64,000 nucleotides of DNA from assembly GCA_949126835.1 (NCBI GenBank), contig OX421502.1:35676982-35740981 (forward strand), given 5' to 3'. The position numbers and the translations under genes are program-made. Below the pieces are notes generated by a model. The model made no database searches and was not told the origin of the DNA. It saw nothing but the letters and a program-made list of their open reading frames with translations. Source of the stretch: Anisus vortex (taxonomy: Eukaryota > Mollusca > Gastropoda > Planorbidae). Shown piece by piece: positions 1 to 10,298 of the stretch. The first letter of the stretch is position 1, and every line of letters starts with the position of its first letter.

Positions 1-1915
1 CAACTTTTCGATTGAACACACAAACCATACATAGCTTATTGCACAACTTTTCGATTCAACACACAAACCATACATTGCTTATTGCACAACTTTTCGATTG
101 AACACACAAATCATACATTGCTTATTGCACAACTTTTCGATTGAACATACAAACCATACATTGCCTAATGCACAACTTTTCGATTGAACACACAAACCAT
201 ACATTGCTTAATGCACAACTTTTCGATTTAACACACAAACCATACATTGCCTAATGCACAACTTTTCGATTGAACACACAAACCATACATAGCTTATTGC
301 ACAACTTTTCGATTGAACACACAAACCATACATTGCTTATTGCACAACTTTTCGAATGAACACACAAACCATACATAGCTTATTGCACAACTTTTGATAG
401 AACACATGAACCATACATAGCTTATTGCACAACTTTTCGATTGAACACACAAACCATACATAGCTTATTGCACAACTTTCGATAGAACACATAAACCACA
501 CATTGCTTATTGCACAACTTTTCGATTGAACATACAAACCATACATTGCCTAATGCACAACTTTTCGATTGAACACACAAACCATACATTGCTTATTGCA
601 CAACTTTTCGATTGAACACACAAACCATACATCGCTTATTGCACAACTTTTCGATTGAACACAAACCATACATTGCCTAATGCACAACTTTTCGATTGAA
701 CACACAAACCATACATTGCTTATTGCACAACTTTTCGATTGAACACACAAACCATACATTGCTTATTGCACAACTTTTCGATTGAACACACAAACCATAC
801 ATAGCTTATTGCACAACTTTTCGATTGAACACAAAAACCATACATTGCTTATTGCACAACTTTTCGATTGAACACACAAACCATACATTGCTTATTGCAC
901 AACTTTTCGATTGAACACACAAACCATACATAGCTTATTGCACAACTTTTCGATTGAACACAAAAACCATACATTGCTTATTGCACAACTTTTCGAATGA
1001 ACACACAAACCATACATTGCTTATTGCACAACTTTTCGATTGAACACACAAACCATACATTGCTTATTGCACAACTTTTCGATTGAACACACAAACCATA
1101 CATAGCTTATTGCACAACTTTTCGATTGAACACGCAAACCATACATTGCTTATTGCACAACTTTTCGATTCAACACACAAACCATACATTGCTTATTGCA
1201 CAACTTTTCGATTGAACACACAAATCATACATTGCTTATTGCACAACTTTTCGATTGAACATACAAACCATACATTGCCTAATGCACAACTTTTCGATTG
1301 AACACACAAACCATACATTGCTTAATGCACAACTTTTCGATTGAACACACAAACCATACATTGCTTAATGCACAACTTTTCGATTGAACACACAAACCAT
1401 ACATTGCCTAATGCACAACTTTTCGATTGAACACACAAACCATACATTGCTTATTGCACAACTTTTCGATTGAACACACAAACCATACATTGCTTATTGC
1501 ACAACTTTTCGATTGAACACACAAACCATACATTGCTTAATGCACAACTTTTTGATTGAACACACAAACCATACATTGCTTATTGCACAACTTTTCGATT
1601 GAACACACAAACCATACATTGCTTATTGCACAACTTTTCGATTGAACACACAAACCATACATAGCTTATTGCACAACTTTTCGATTGAACACACAAACCA
1701 TACATTGCTTATTGCACAACTTTTCGAATGAACACACAAACCATACATAGCTTATTGCACAACTTTTGATAGAACACATAAACCATACATAGCTTATTGC
1801 ACAACTTTTCGATTGAACACACAAACCATACATAGCTTATTGCACAACTTTCGATAGAACACATAAACCACACATAGCTTATTGCACAACTTTTCGATTA
1901 AACACACAAACTATA
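1..1915. repeat. 43-bp satellite array (about 44 units)
   Basis: Head-to-tail copies of a 43-bp unit; each contains the core CAACTTTTCGATTGAACACA followed by CAAACCATACAT and a GCTTATTGCA-type end. The array is cut by the left window edge. Units differ by a few substitutions (TTGCTTATT, TAGCTTATT or TTGCCTAAT ends) and a few have 1-2 base deletions. The short reading frames through it are translations of the repeat with no coding signal. Variant combinations recur at long distance, suggesting a higher-order period. It ends abruptly at a G-rich tract near 1920. Confidence 0.97.
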
Positions 1916-2746
1916 CTGAAACGGGCGGGGGTGGGGGTGTTCAGTCACTATTGACTTTTTTTTTTACTATTGAAGATATCATAGTGTTAATACAATGATA
2001 CAAAAATATATATAAAAAATTACAATTCTTAACTTGCAGTGCTATATGGAGCGTGAATATTTTAAGACATAGAAAATGGACACTTTATTTCTCGAATGTT
2101 AAAAATTGATCTCTAGGCAGAAATTGCAAAGGACAAAAAAAACTTTTTTAGAAAAGCTCTGATCGATATGACCTTGCATCAGTTTTTAAAAATATATAGA
2201 CATGCCTTGCGTTTTTGTTGATGTAGTTTTTTTTAGTTCTAGTGCGTCATTATTAGGCTACAAAACATTAATCAATTCGATAAATCGAATAGCCTTAACG
2301 TCGCATGCTGAAGTATTGACTATTGAGAATGATTGATTGGTTATTCTTAGCTGGATTAGAGTCTAGTTCACAAAGTTTATTGATCTTATTGTAATTTCTT
2401 TTGTGTGTGTTCTTTTCATCGGAAAATAAAATGAAAGTAGATTTCCTGGAAAACGGACACTTTTATTTTCTTCTTTCATCTTTCTAGAATATAAATGGAG
2501 TGCACCAATGTAAAATTGTGAACATAGAAGTGGAACTTTGTAGCAAATGAATTCACGTTTTTGACCGACCTTAGAAGAATTGGAATGGATGATCACAAGT
2601 GCTAGCGTATTACTTGTTTATATCATTACAGTGAGTTTGTTTATATGTTTGTATATATTTATATATACCTAGATATATTAGTCTTCTATAGACTCCTTGG
2701 TCGTTTAACGTTTCGGTACAAAAGTTACAAAAGAAATATATTAGCT
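1916..2746. other. AT-rich intergenic DNA, nothing recognised
   Basis: A G-rich tract at about 1922-1940 and a T run near 1960 follow the satellite. No long reading frame, RNA gene or recognisable transposon was found. A 77-codon minus-strand frame at 2363-2596 has no recognisable similarity and looks like chance. Confidence 0.6.
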
Positions 2747-3282
2747 TTTTAGTGACGTATTTGTGTAAATATAAGAACCCACTTGAGGTACAAATGTAAC
2801 GTGGTGAAAGTGAAGCTGTTCTTTATCATGCAAAATTCACATCTGAATATTGGCTATCCTACTCAAAAATAAGGAGGTAAATAGTAGTATTGTAGATTAA
2901 TTGATTAATGTGATTAGGCTAGGGCCGGCTAGACCTATTTACACTTTCAATTTCACTTTATAGGCCTACACTTTTAATGTTTCGTAGGCTAGGCTACGAT
3001 GTCAAGTGATAGTGTTAGTGAATAGTTAGGCTATCTAGTCAAGTCACTAATAGGTTCACATCGTCTATGATCTATGTCTATGATAATAATAAAATAGCCT
3101 ATTTTATTTAACATACATAATACAGCTTAAATCTTAATAAGACTTAAAACACAACACATCATTTAAAAAAAGCTCGAGCCTATATGAAACTTTATTAATA
3201 CAGCGGCCATTATTACTTGTACACCATTACAGAAAGTAAACACAAATCACGTGCTTTTTGTCACGTGATTGCAAACGCCCTA
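2747..3282 (+). mobile_element. MITE family 1, copy 1 (5' truncated)
   Basis: The same sequence recurs at 37512-37986 (same orientation) and 43157-43730 (inverted), defining a dispersed non-autonomous element of about 575 bp. This copy keeps the 3' end (CACGTGATTGCAAACGCCCTA, immediately followed by TTA) but lacks the terminal TAGAGCG end on the left. No coding capacity. The terminal inverted repeat and TTA flank, judged with the 36166-36746 copy, suggest a PIF/Harbinger-like element. Confidence 0.75.
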
Positions 3283-3841
3283 TTACTAGTTGTGTTAAGG
3301 TTATAAACTGGATCGCCATTTAAGAAACATTCAGAGTGATGTCCCTTTCAAAGTGCTTTAATCACTGAGCTATAATATATAATTATGTGATCTTCGGGAC
3401 CGGGTATTCCCGTGCTGCGAAATACTATTTCCTTTTGTATTGAAAATTGCTTTTTTTCTTCTTTTTTTTTTTTTTTAAAAACATATTAGTTATTTGTTTC
3501 TCCGTCATTTTGACGAGCATACATACTAGTATATAAATAGTTTAGGTAAAGCTTTTAACTATTTTCGATTATAACTACTGTATCCTACATAAAATATAAA
3601 TGTAACGTTTTAATGTGATTGAAATTCCAGTGAAGTTACAGTAGAATGGGTTTCACTGTAGACAAACACACAACTAGTCTATATCGAGCAGCTTATAAAG
3701 CTTTAATAGCTCCATTAAATTTGTGAAGATCAAAAGGCCACTATAGCGCTATCTTTAGGTGGAATTCTTATCGCCATCATCATCGAAATATTGATGTCTT
3801 AAATAGCATGCTTGAATTCCTAATTGTGTTGCATTATTTTA

Positions 3842-4148
3842 CCATAGACTATAATATAGGCCTACATGGACCGCTTGCTTTAGTGTTTCTGCTATATGAT
3901 GACTCGAAACACTGATTTTCGGAATTTCCGATTCGTTGTTTCCTTTGCACTTCCGTTTTATTGAATCGCTTCGATTTTCTCAATGAAAAATTAAGATTAA
4001 AATCGAAAGTTGTATAAAGCGGAAACGTTTAAGAAACTACGAGGAGCGTAGAAGTCATTTAAGACAGCCTAATTGGTTGCGCACTGAAAAAAATGTTGAT
4101 ATAAGCTCTAAAAATAGAGCAAGCGGTCCATCTTATAATAGTCTATGG
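3842..4148 (+). mobile_element. MITE family 2, copy 1, with TTTTA target duplication
   Basis: A 307-bp element beginning CCATAGACTATAATA and ending with the inverted TATAATAGTCTATGG. A subterminal ATGGACCGCTTGCT on the left is mirrored by AGCAAGCGGTCCAT on the right. It is flanked on both sides by TTTTA (3837-3841 and 4149-4153), read as a 5-bp target-site duplication. Related copies occur at 9648-9958, 17967-18277, 34067-34525 and 38126-38395. No reading frame of note; a non-autonomous DNA transposon. Confidence 0.85.
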
Positions 4149-4360
4149 TTTTACTACGTCGAATTCTAGCACAATCTTTTGACTACATAGTTTACTTTTT
4201 CATTGCTAAACACACTTTTTTCTGTGTGTGAAGTATACAACAGAATCAAGAAAATTAATAAAGTCCTTAGGTTTTCTTTATAATTGCTTTATAATTGGCA
4301 TAGTTGTATTGTATATTAGGCCTATATGTTGTGTTTTTTTTTTACTTTAATATATATTGA

Positions 4361-4564
4361 AAGGGTCGGCAACCTTTTGATTATAGTTTGCCAAAGTAGG
4401 ATTTCTAATTCATTCAGCGTGCCAAGAGCCTAAAATGTATTATGTTTTAGCATTCCATTTATTGTAGAAAGACTTGCATTGTCTTTTTGTAGTGTTGTTA
4501 GCGTGCCATTGAAAATCGCTCTGCGTGCCAAGTCTGCACGCGTGCCATAGGTTGCCAATCCCTG
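4361..4564. mobile_element. Short non-autonomous hAT-like element (about 204 bp)
   Basis: The left end reads AGGGTCGGCAACCTTTTG and the right end, inverted, CAGGGATTGGCAACCTATGG. CAGGG..GGCAACC termini are typical of Charlie-type hAT elements. GTGCCA motifs near both ends add further symmetry. No convincing 8-bp target duplication is visible, so the exact ends are uncertain. Confidence 0.6.
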
Positions 4565-4649
4565 ATTCATTGCATTTATCTAACAGTAAAAATGTAAAAC
4601 ATTAGAAATAACCTATTTACAAGTCACTAGTTTTGTCTGACGTAAACAT

Positions 4650-4663
4650 GTTGTTTTTTTCAG
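4650..4663 (+). promoter_or_regulatory. Candidate 3' splice acceptor before the channel start codon
   Basis: A pyrimidine run ending TTTTTTTCAG at 4663 lies 53 bp before the ATG at 4717. If used, the single coding exon would be preceded by a spliced 5' untranslated exon further left. This is inferred from sequence alone. Confidence 0.4.
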
Positions 4664-4716
4664 ACTAAAAAACTGCCCTACAAAATCATGTTAATTGTCT
4701 GCACTGATCTCTTGCA

Positions 4717-7011
4717 ATGTTAAACAGATTGAAATGTTTTTCCCGGGGTACAGCCCCAGCAGACGATGAACTTGGTAAAGATGAGGAACTATTTGAGATT
4801 TATGAAGCCATTAAAAGTCGTAAAGATGAAGAAGCCATCAAAATGCTGCAAAAAATCATAGACGAATGTCCTGCCAAAAGTGCACAGCTTTCGGATCGTC
4901 TCAGAAAATTTCGTGTTAAACCTGTGGACAGTTCAGACAGCTTACTTCATACTGCAGTTTTGTGGAGTTCTGACATTACAGTTGTAAAGCTGTTGGTAAC
5001 AGCTAGCCCAGATATTATAACTCTTAAGCGAACGGGAAGTTTTTTGGGGCAGACAGCATTGCATATGACTTTAGAAAAAAAAGAAAAAAAAGTTACAGAA
5101 ATGATACTAGATAACATGAGAAAAACGGACAGCACAGAAGTATTTTCGTCTAAAGCCACGGGGTCAAGGTTCGAAAACAATATTATGTTGGGGGAAATCC
5201 CTTTGTCCGTAGCAGTATTTCGCTTTGACAAGGACATGTTTGATTGCATGATTGACGTCCATGGTGCTCGAATTGACGAAGTGAACAGTAAAGGAGACAC
5301 TATCGTGCACAGTTTGATCAAATACGCAGCAATTGAGCAATATACACACACTAACCATGTCATAGATATGCTGAAATATATCAATAAGAAAGTGGACAAA
5401 CTGGTTTCGGAGAAAAAAGATCAGAAGGAAAAAAAAATTGAGAAACCAGACATCCTTGAACAGCTCTGGTTTAAGGAAAATGTTGACAGAATGACTCCAC
5501 TGAAGCTGGCAGTGAAGGAAGGCTTAGCAGACATAGTAGAATACATTTTAAACAGCAAAGGCATATTTTGCTTGAAAGAAAGTGAACGTACGCCAGATAC
5601 ACGTTTGTATGACATCACAGAAATTGACGCTATTGCACAGAAAAAATATTCCGTTAAAGTTTTGAAAGGAGGTAAGAGAAAGTCGAGTAGGCCTATTTTA
5701 GATCGCCTGAAAGACTTTTTCAAATGGGATGATCCATTGTCTGTGTTGGAAATGCTGAATGATCTTACATGGAAGGAAGTTCAACCACTACTTGATATCG
5801 AAATTATTCAGATCATGATTTCAAAAAGGTGGAAAATGTGCAGATTATATTTTTGGTTGTTTTTCTTCATCCACATGGTTATGATGTTTGTGTTTACAAC
5901 TTCTGCCTATTACAGAAAGTTTAGTGCTAACTCACCTGAATGTAACAATAGTAGTCAAATTGGTTTGTGTCACTCGGAGAGACTTTATTCACAAATCGCC
6001 CCGTGGTTTCTGTTCCTTTATGGCTTGGTTCTATTAGCCGCAGAGCTGTACAGACTTGGATCACAAGGACTTCAATCAGTCAATCATCGAAGCAATATTT
6101 TTTATAGATTCAGCCTAGATATCTTTGCCGTCTCGTTAGTCGTCGACTGCATTCTTTATGTCAATGATATAGACAAGAATGACATTTTTGTTATTATTCT
6201 GCTTTGTGGCTCTTTTTTTATTCTCTTCTTTTTAAGAGCGTTTAAGAAATTCTCATTTTATACAGTACTGTTCCAGAAAATCATCAGGGGAGATCTGTTG
6301 CGTTTTGGAGTAATCATTTTAATCGAATTCGCAGCGTATTCCTTCGCGATGTATATTGTATTATCGGGTAATAATGAAATCACAGAATTTAGTAATTTTG
6401 AAAACACCACACTGAATATGTTTAACTATATGCTTGGTCTTAAAGACCTCGACATTTTAGACAACGTGAGCACTGAAACAAAAAGGCTCGTGGAAGCCAT
6501 TTATTTCTTGTACATCCTCACCACCTACGTTATCCTGATTAACTCTCTGATTGCCATGATGTCGCGATCTGCGGATGCCCCGGTACTGGAAAGGAAGATG
6601 GTGTGGCTCCTGCAAAAATCATCAGTTGCCATATTTCTGAGTGTCCTTCCGTGCTGTGGGGAGGAGTTATACGATAAGATAGAGTTGAAGAGAAACAGGT
6701 ACTACGTCGAGGTGACAAAGAAACTAATAAAAGAAAACCGGGCCCAGAAACAGAGCAGAGAAAATTTTACCCTCAAAGACGTACGCCGTGAATTTTTCCC
6801 ATTTCGAACCAGATTAAAAGATCTAACGAACAATTTACTGAAGAAAAGCGACGCTGATCAGAAGGAAACGAACGATACAAGTGAATCGGTACAGAAAGAA
6901 CGAGTTGAGACTGAAAGTTGGGGAACTGTACCGTCTTATGAAGTCCGTAAACACCCACCTGACATTTTCGACATAAGCACTGAAATACACGACAATAAAA
7001 CTAATGCATAG
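4717..7011 (+). CDS. TRPV-like cation channel, complete single coding exon
   Basis: Encodes 764 residues. Ankyrin-type segments are visible near residues 74-103, 112-134, 160-205 and 258-283. Six hydrophobic segments follow: S1 about 377-397, S2 428-444, S3 461-481, S4 489-506, S5 530-549, S6 592-615. A pore loop between S5 and S6 contains LGLKD (573-577), which resembles the TRPV filter motif G(M/L)xD. After S6 a tryptophan-centred stretch (VWLLQKSSVAIF, 629-640) matches the TRP-box region. This order of ankyrin repeats, 6TM and TRP box is that of TRPV channels, which form tetrameric plasma-membrane cation channels in sensory cells; the stimulus cannot be read from sequence. An in-frame TGA at 4705-4707 fixes the first ATG. 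Notably there is no intron in the coding region. The last 80 codons lie inside the 8.3-kb duplication and recur at 15088-15330. TRPV is preferred over TRPA because of the short ankyrin region and pore motif. Confidence 0.85.
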   Translation: MLNRLKCFSRGTAPADDELGKDEELFEIYEAIKSRKDEEAIKMLQKIIDECPAKSAQLSDRLRKFRVKPVDSSDSLLHTAVLWSSDITVVKLLVTASPDIITLKRTGSFLGQTALHMTLEKKEKKVTEMILDNMRKTDSTEVFSSKATGSRFENNIMLGEIPLSVAVFRFDKDMFDCMIDVHGARIDEVNSKGDTIVHSLIKYAAIEQYTHTNHVIDMLKYINKKVDKLVSEKKDQKEKKIEKPDILEQLWFKENVDRMTPLKLAVKEGLADIVEYILNSKGIFCLKESERTPDTRLYDITEIDAIAQKKYSVKVLKGGKRKSSRPILDRLKDFFKWDDPLSVLEMLNDLTWKEVQPLLDIEIIQIMISKRWKMCRLYFWLFFFIHMVMMFVFTTSAYYRKFSANSPECNNSSQIGLCHSERLYSQIAPWFLFLYGLVLLAAELYRLGSQGLQSVNHRSNIFYRFSLDIFAVSLVVDCILYVNDIDKNDIFVIILLCGSFFILFFLRAFKKFSFYTVLFQKIIRGDLLRFGVIILIEFAAYSFAMYIVLSGNNEITEFSNFENTTLNMFNYMLGLKDLDILDNVSTETKRLVEAIYFLYILTTYVILINSLIAMMSRSADAPVLERKMVWLLQKSSVAIFLSVLPCCGEELYDKIELKRNRYYVEVTKKLIKENRAQKQSRENFTLKDVRREFFPFRTRLKDLTNNLLKKSDADQKETNDTSESVQKERVETESWGTVPSYEVRKHPPDIFDISTEIHDNKTNA

Positions 7012-7044
7012 AGACATTAACAGCTCTATAATCTTTTCCAGTTT

Positions 7045-8115
7045 GCAGTGTAATCATTATCCCACTTTATTAAATGACTAGATTTGTAATGTAATAATTA
7101 TAGCACAATATTGATTACTCAATGGTGTAATTATTATCTCAGAATCTCTTATAGTCTGAGGCAAACTGTTCCTTATAGAAGGTGCAACAGATTCAAACGA
7201 GCGCACTCCAAAGACTTTTTTTTGTGTCCATCCACACAGAATATATATAATTCTAAGGCGTGGCTGTGATTACAATTATTATAACAACATATTATTGAAT
7301 CAACTGTTTGTGATTGCAATTATTATAACAACATATTATTGAATCAACTGTTTGTGATTGCAATTATTATAACAACATATTATTGAATCAACTGTTTGTG
7401 ATTGCAATTATTATAACAACATATTATTGAATCAACTGTTTGTGATTGCAATTATTATAACAACATATTATTGAATCAACTGTTTGTGATTGCAATTATT
7501 ATAACAACATATTATTGAATCAACTGTTTGTGATGTAATTATTATAACAACATATTATTGAATCACCTGTTTGTGATGTAGTTATTTAAACACCATATTA
7601 TTGAATCAACTGTTTGTGATGTAGTTATTTAAACACCATATTATTGAATCACCTGTTTGTGATGTAGTTATTATAACACCATATTCAATCACTTATTTGT
7701 GATTTAACTATTATAGCACCATATTGAATCAGTTTTTTGTGATGTCATTATTATTGCATCATATTCAATCATTTGTTTGTGATGTAAATATTATTGCATC
7801 ATATTCAATCACTTGTTTGTGGTGTAATTATTATAGCACCATATTTACTCACTTGTTTGTGATGTAATAATTATAGCACCATATTGAATCACTTGTTTGT
7901 GATGTAATAATTATAACACCAAATTAAATTACTTGTTTGTGATTAAATTAATAGAGCAAGACTGCGAATAAACCGTTTGTGATGTAATCATTATGACATC
8001 ATATTGAATCATCACTTATTTTCGGGATGTAATCATCGTAACACAATAATAATTCATCTCTTGTTTCTGGTGTAATTATTATGACACCATATTATTGAAT
8101 CATTACTTGTTTGAA
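7045..8115. repeat. Decaying 44-bp minisatellite downstream of the channel gene
   Basis: Starting 34 bp after the channel stop codon, a unit of about 44 bp (core GTTTGTGAT..AATTATTATAACA..ATATTATTGAATCA) is repeated. Five to six copies at about 7265-7540 are nearly identical. Copies on both sides become progressively divergent out to about 7045 and 8115. This part could be transcribed as 3' UTR of the channel gene. No clear polyadenylation signal was found close to the stop; an AATAAA overlaps the last codons at 6994-6999. Confidence 0.85.
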
Positions 8116-8189
8116 ATATAATTATTATATAAGAAATTGAATCATTGGTATGTGCTACTTGTAACAAACAAACTAACCCATAAAAACAC

Positions 8190-8767
8190 AGTTTTTATTC
8201 TACTCCCTTTCTTTGTAAACTAAGTTTATATTTAATTTATATTTTGATAGATTAAAATAAATATAGATCTAAGTAATATCATACCTTATGAATTTCCACA
8301 CTAAAATTTTGCGCATCCTTTTTTTTTCTAGCTTTGGCCCGCAAAAGCCATAAAAAGATAACTCGCTTTGTTTCGGCTATATAGTGTCGTTTTCATTCTA
8401 TTTATTTCGTAAAAAAAGAGATAACTCGCTTTGTTTCGGATACATTGTGTCGTTTTCAATCTATTTATTTCGTAAAAACGAACAAATCCGAAACAAATCT
8501 TTACTTCCGTCTCTTCCACTAGAGGCAGCCATGTTCGACGTGAAATATACTCTTCGATTTTCAAATTGGTCGAAGGTATTAGTAACTATTCCAAAGGCTA
8601 TGATGCTGAAAATTTGATAGAATGTATTGTTAGTCTGGACAAGTCTGCTAATCAAGTTTCTGCGCGATTGGACGACGGGAAGTGGTCAAAAAATTGATGC
8701 AGAGTTTTGCTTCCAAGCAAGCAGACAGACAGACAGTACGAGTTAAAAGAAAGGGAGTAAAAAAACG
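8190..8767. mobile_element. MITE family 3, copy A
   Basis: The left end contains TTTTATTCTACTCCCTTTC and the right end, inverted, TTTTTTTACTCCCTTTC, giving a terminal inverted repeat. A related but diverged copy lies at 8914-9406. Both share the left TACTCCCTTT..GCAAACTAAGTTTA region and a right part with a GTGGTC..GATGCA-type core and CAGACAGACAGACAG. Inside copy A, a segment containing GATAACTCGCTTTGTTTCGG is repeated in tandem (about 8357 and 8420). No coding capacity. Confidence 0.6.
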
Positions 8768-8913
8768 ACGATATTGTTATATTCAAAGCTATATATATAC
8801 CTTACTGCACAGATTATGTCAATAAACTAAGAAAAAATATTTCAGTCTTTAATTATTTTTTTTACACAAATACATTCTATTATTGACCTGTAAACAAGAA
8901 AACCGTAAAAACG

Positions 8914-9406
8914 AAGTTTTTTTTATTATACTCCCTTTATTTGCAAACTAAGTTTACCATCATGTAATTAAATAATTGATTGACTACTGCAAATGAAACG
9001 TACAGAAAAAATATCTGTGTTGCAAATCTCAAAAATATCTCCTTACTCCGTGTGAATTGTTCTAAAAATAATCTTAGCGCAGAATTTTTTTTTCTAGCTT
9101 TGCGCCGAAAAAGTATAAAAAGTTGCACAGGCATTTTTAACGCGAAATCAAAATATTTCTTATACTTTCCTTTTAAGAAATGAATATTGTCATAAGTGTA
9201 GTATTATTAGGTCGTTTTAACTGAAAATTTGATATAATGTATTGTTAGGCGCCCCAAATCTGCTGTCCAAAATTCAGCTCGATCGGACCACGGAAAGTGG
9301 TCGAAAAATCGAAGCAAAGATTTGCTCCCACGACGCATGATTGCAGACAGACAGAAAGACAGACAGACAGAAATTGCAACTTAAAATAAATGAAGTAAAA
9401 AAATGA
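8914..9406. mobile_element. MITE family 3, copy B
   Basis: Diverged relative of the 8190-8767 element with the same left (ATTATACTCCCTTTATTTGC) and right (CAGACAGACAGAAATTGCAACTTAAAATAA) ends, and a shorter middle. The right half keeps the shared block around TCGATCGGACCACGGAAAGTGGTCG. Ends are approximate. Confidence 0.55.
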
Positions 9407-9647
9407 ACTTTACTATTCACGCGGCGAAGAATTGTCCATGTTATAAAGAAGCTTTTCCGGCTCGAACAAAATCAAATACAAAGGAATTAACATCTATGTC
9501 AATAGTAAACATAGGACATCATCAGGACATTTTGTTTCTCATTTAATAAAAGAAAATGTTAACATACTAAATTTATTTAAATTGGTTACATCGAAATTTT
9601 AAGTAAGCACATTAATAAAAAAAATAGGATTTATTATTAGTTTTAGC

Positions 9648-9958
9648 AAATACTATAATAAGGTGGTCCGCTTACTTTGATATCTCTGTATACTTGGTAA
9701 TTTGAAAAACTTTGTTTCGGAATTTCCGCTCGCACTATGTCCTCTAGACTTCCGGTTTAGTCATTCGCTATGATTTCCTAATTGTAAAATTAAGATTAAA
9801 ATCGAAAGTTGTATATAGCGGAAGTCTTATATAAGATTAAATAAGATTATAGGGAAGTTTAGGTGTAATTTAGGACAGCGTTATTGACTGCGCACGGAAC
9901 AAAAACAAATGTAAGGCTTAAAAAATAGAGCAAGCGGTCCATCTCATTATACACTTTG
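9648..9958 (+). mobile_element. MITE family 2, copy 2
   Basis: Matches the 3842-4148 element along its length: ACTATAATAAGGTGGTCCGC at the left, the TTAAGATTAAAATCGAAAGTTGTAT core, and AGAGCAAGCGGTCCATCTCATTATA at the right. The outermost bases are mutated, so the target duplication cannot be read. It is duplicated with the 8.3-kb unit at 17967-18277. Confidence 0.75.
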
Positions 9959-10298
9959 TTTAAAGCTGTAATAGCTTCTCTTCCGTTTTGAAGGTCGTTA
10001 GAGTCAAACCTATATACGACCAGTGGCGTACCAAGGGCTGGTGTCACCCGGTGCGGTAAACCCTGGGTGTCACCCTCCCCCCCCCCCCCCCCGCCCACGA
10101 CTTTCACCATAGTTTTCGTCTCCTTAAAACATGCATACAGTTCAAATATGACAAAAACAAAAACAATATTTATTTAATATTAGAAAGTAAAAGCAATAAA
10201 CAACGGAAACAACCGTACGGTTAGTTATTTTTACATTTAAAGTACTTTATTTAAATTTTTCCTTTCCTGCTCTTTAAAACTGCAAACTTGTCAATCAT

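Noticed and set aside
1..1301. Short frames on both strands in the left satellite
   Set aside because: They are translations of the 43-bp repeat that stay open by chance where unit lengths vary.
4947..5399. 150-codon minus-strand frame inside the TRPV-like gene
   Set aside because: Antisense shadow of the ankyrin region; the plus frame has clear channel domains.
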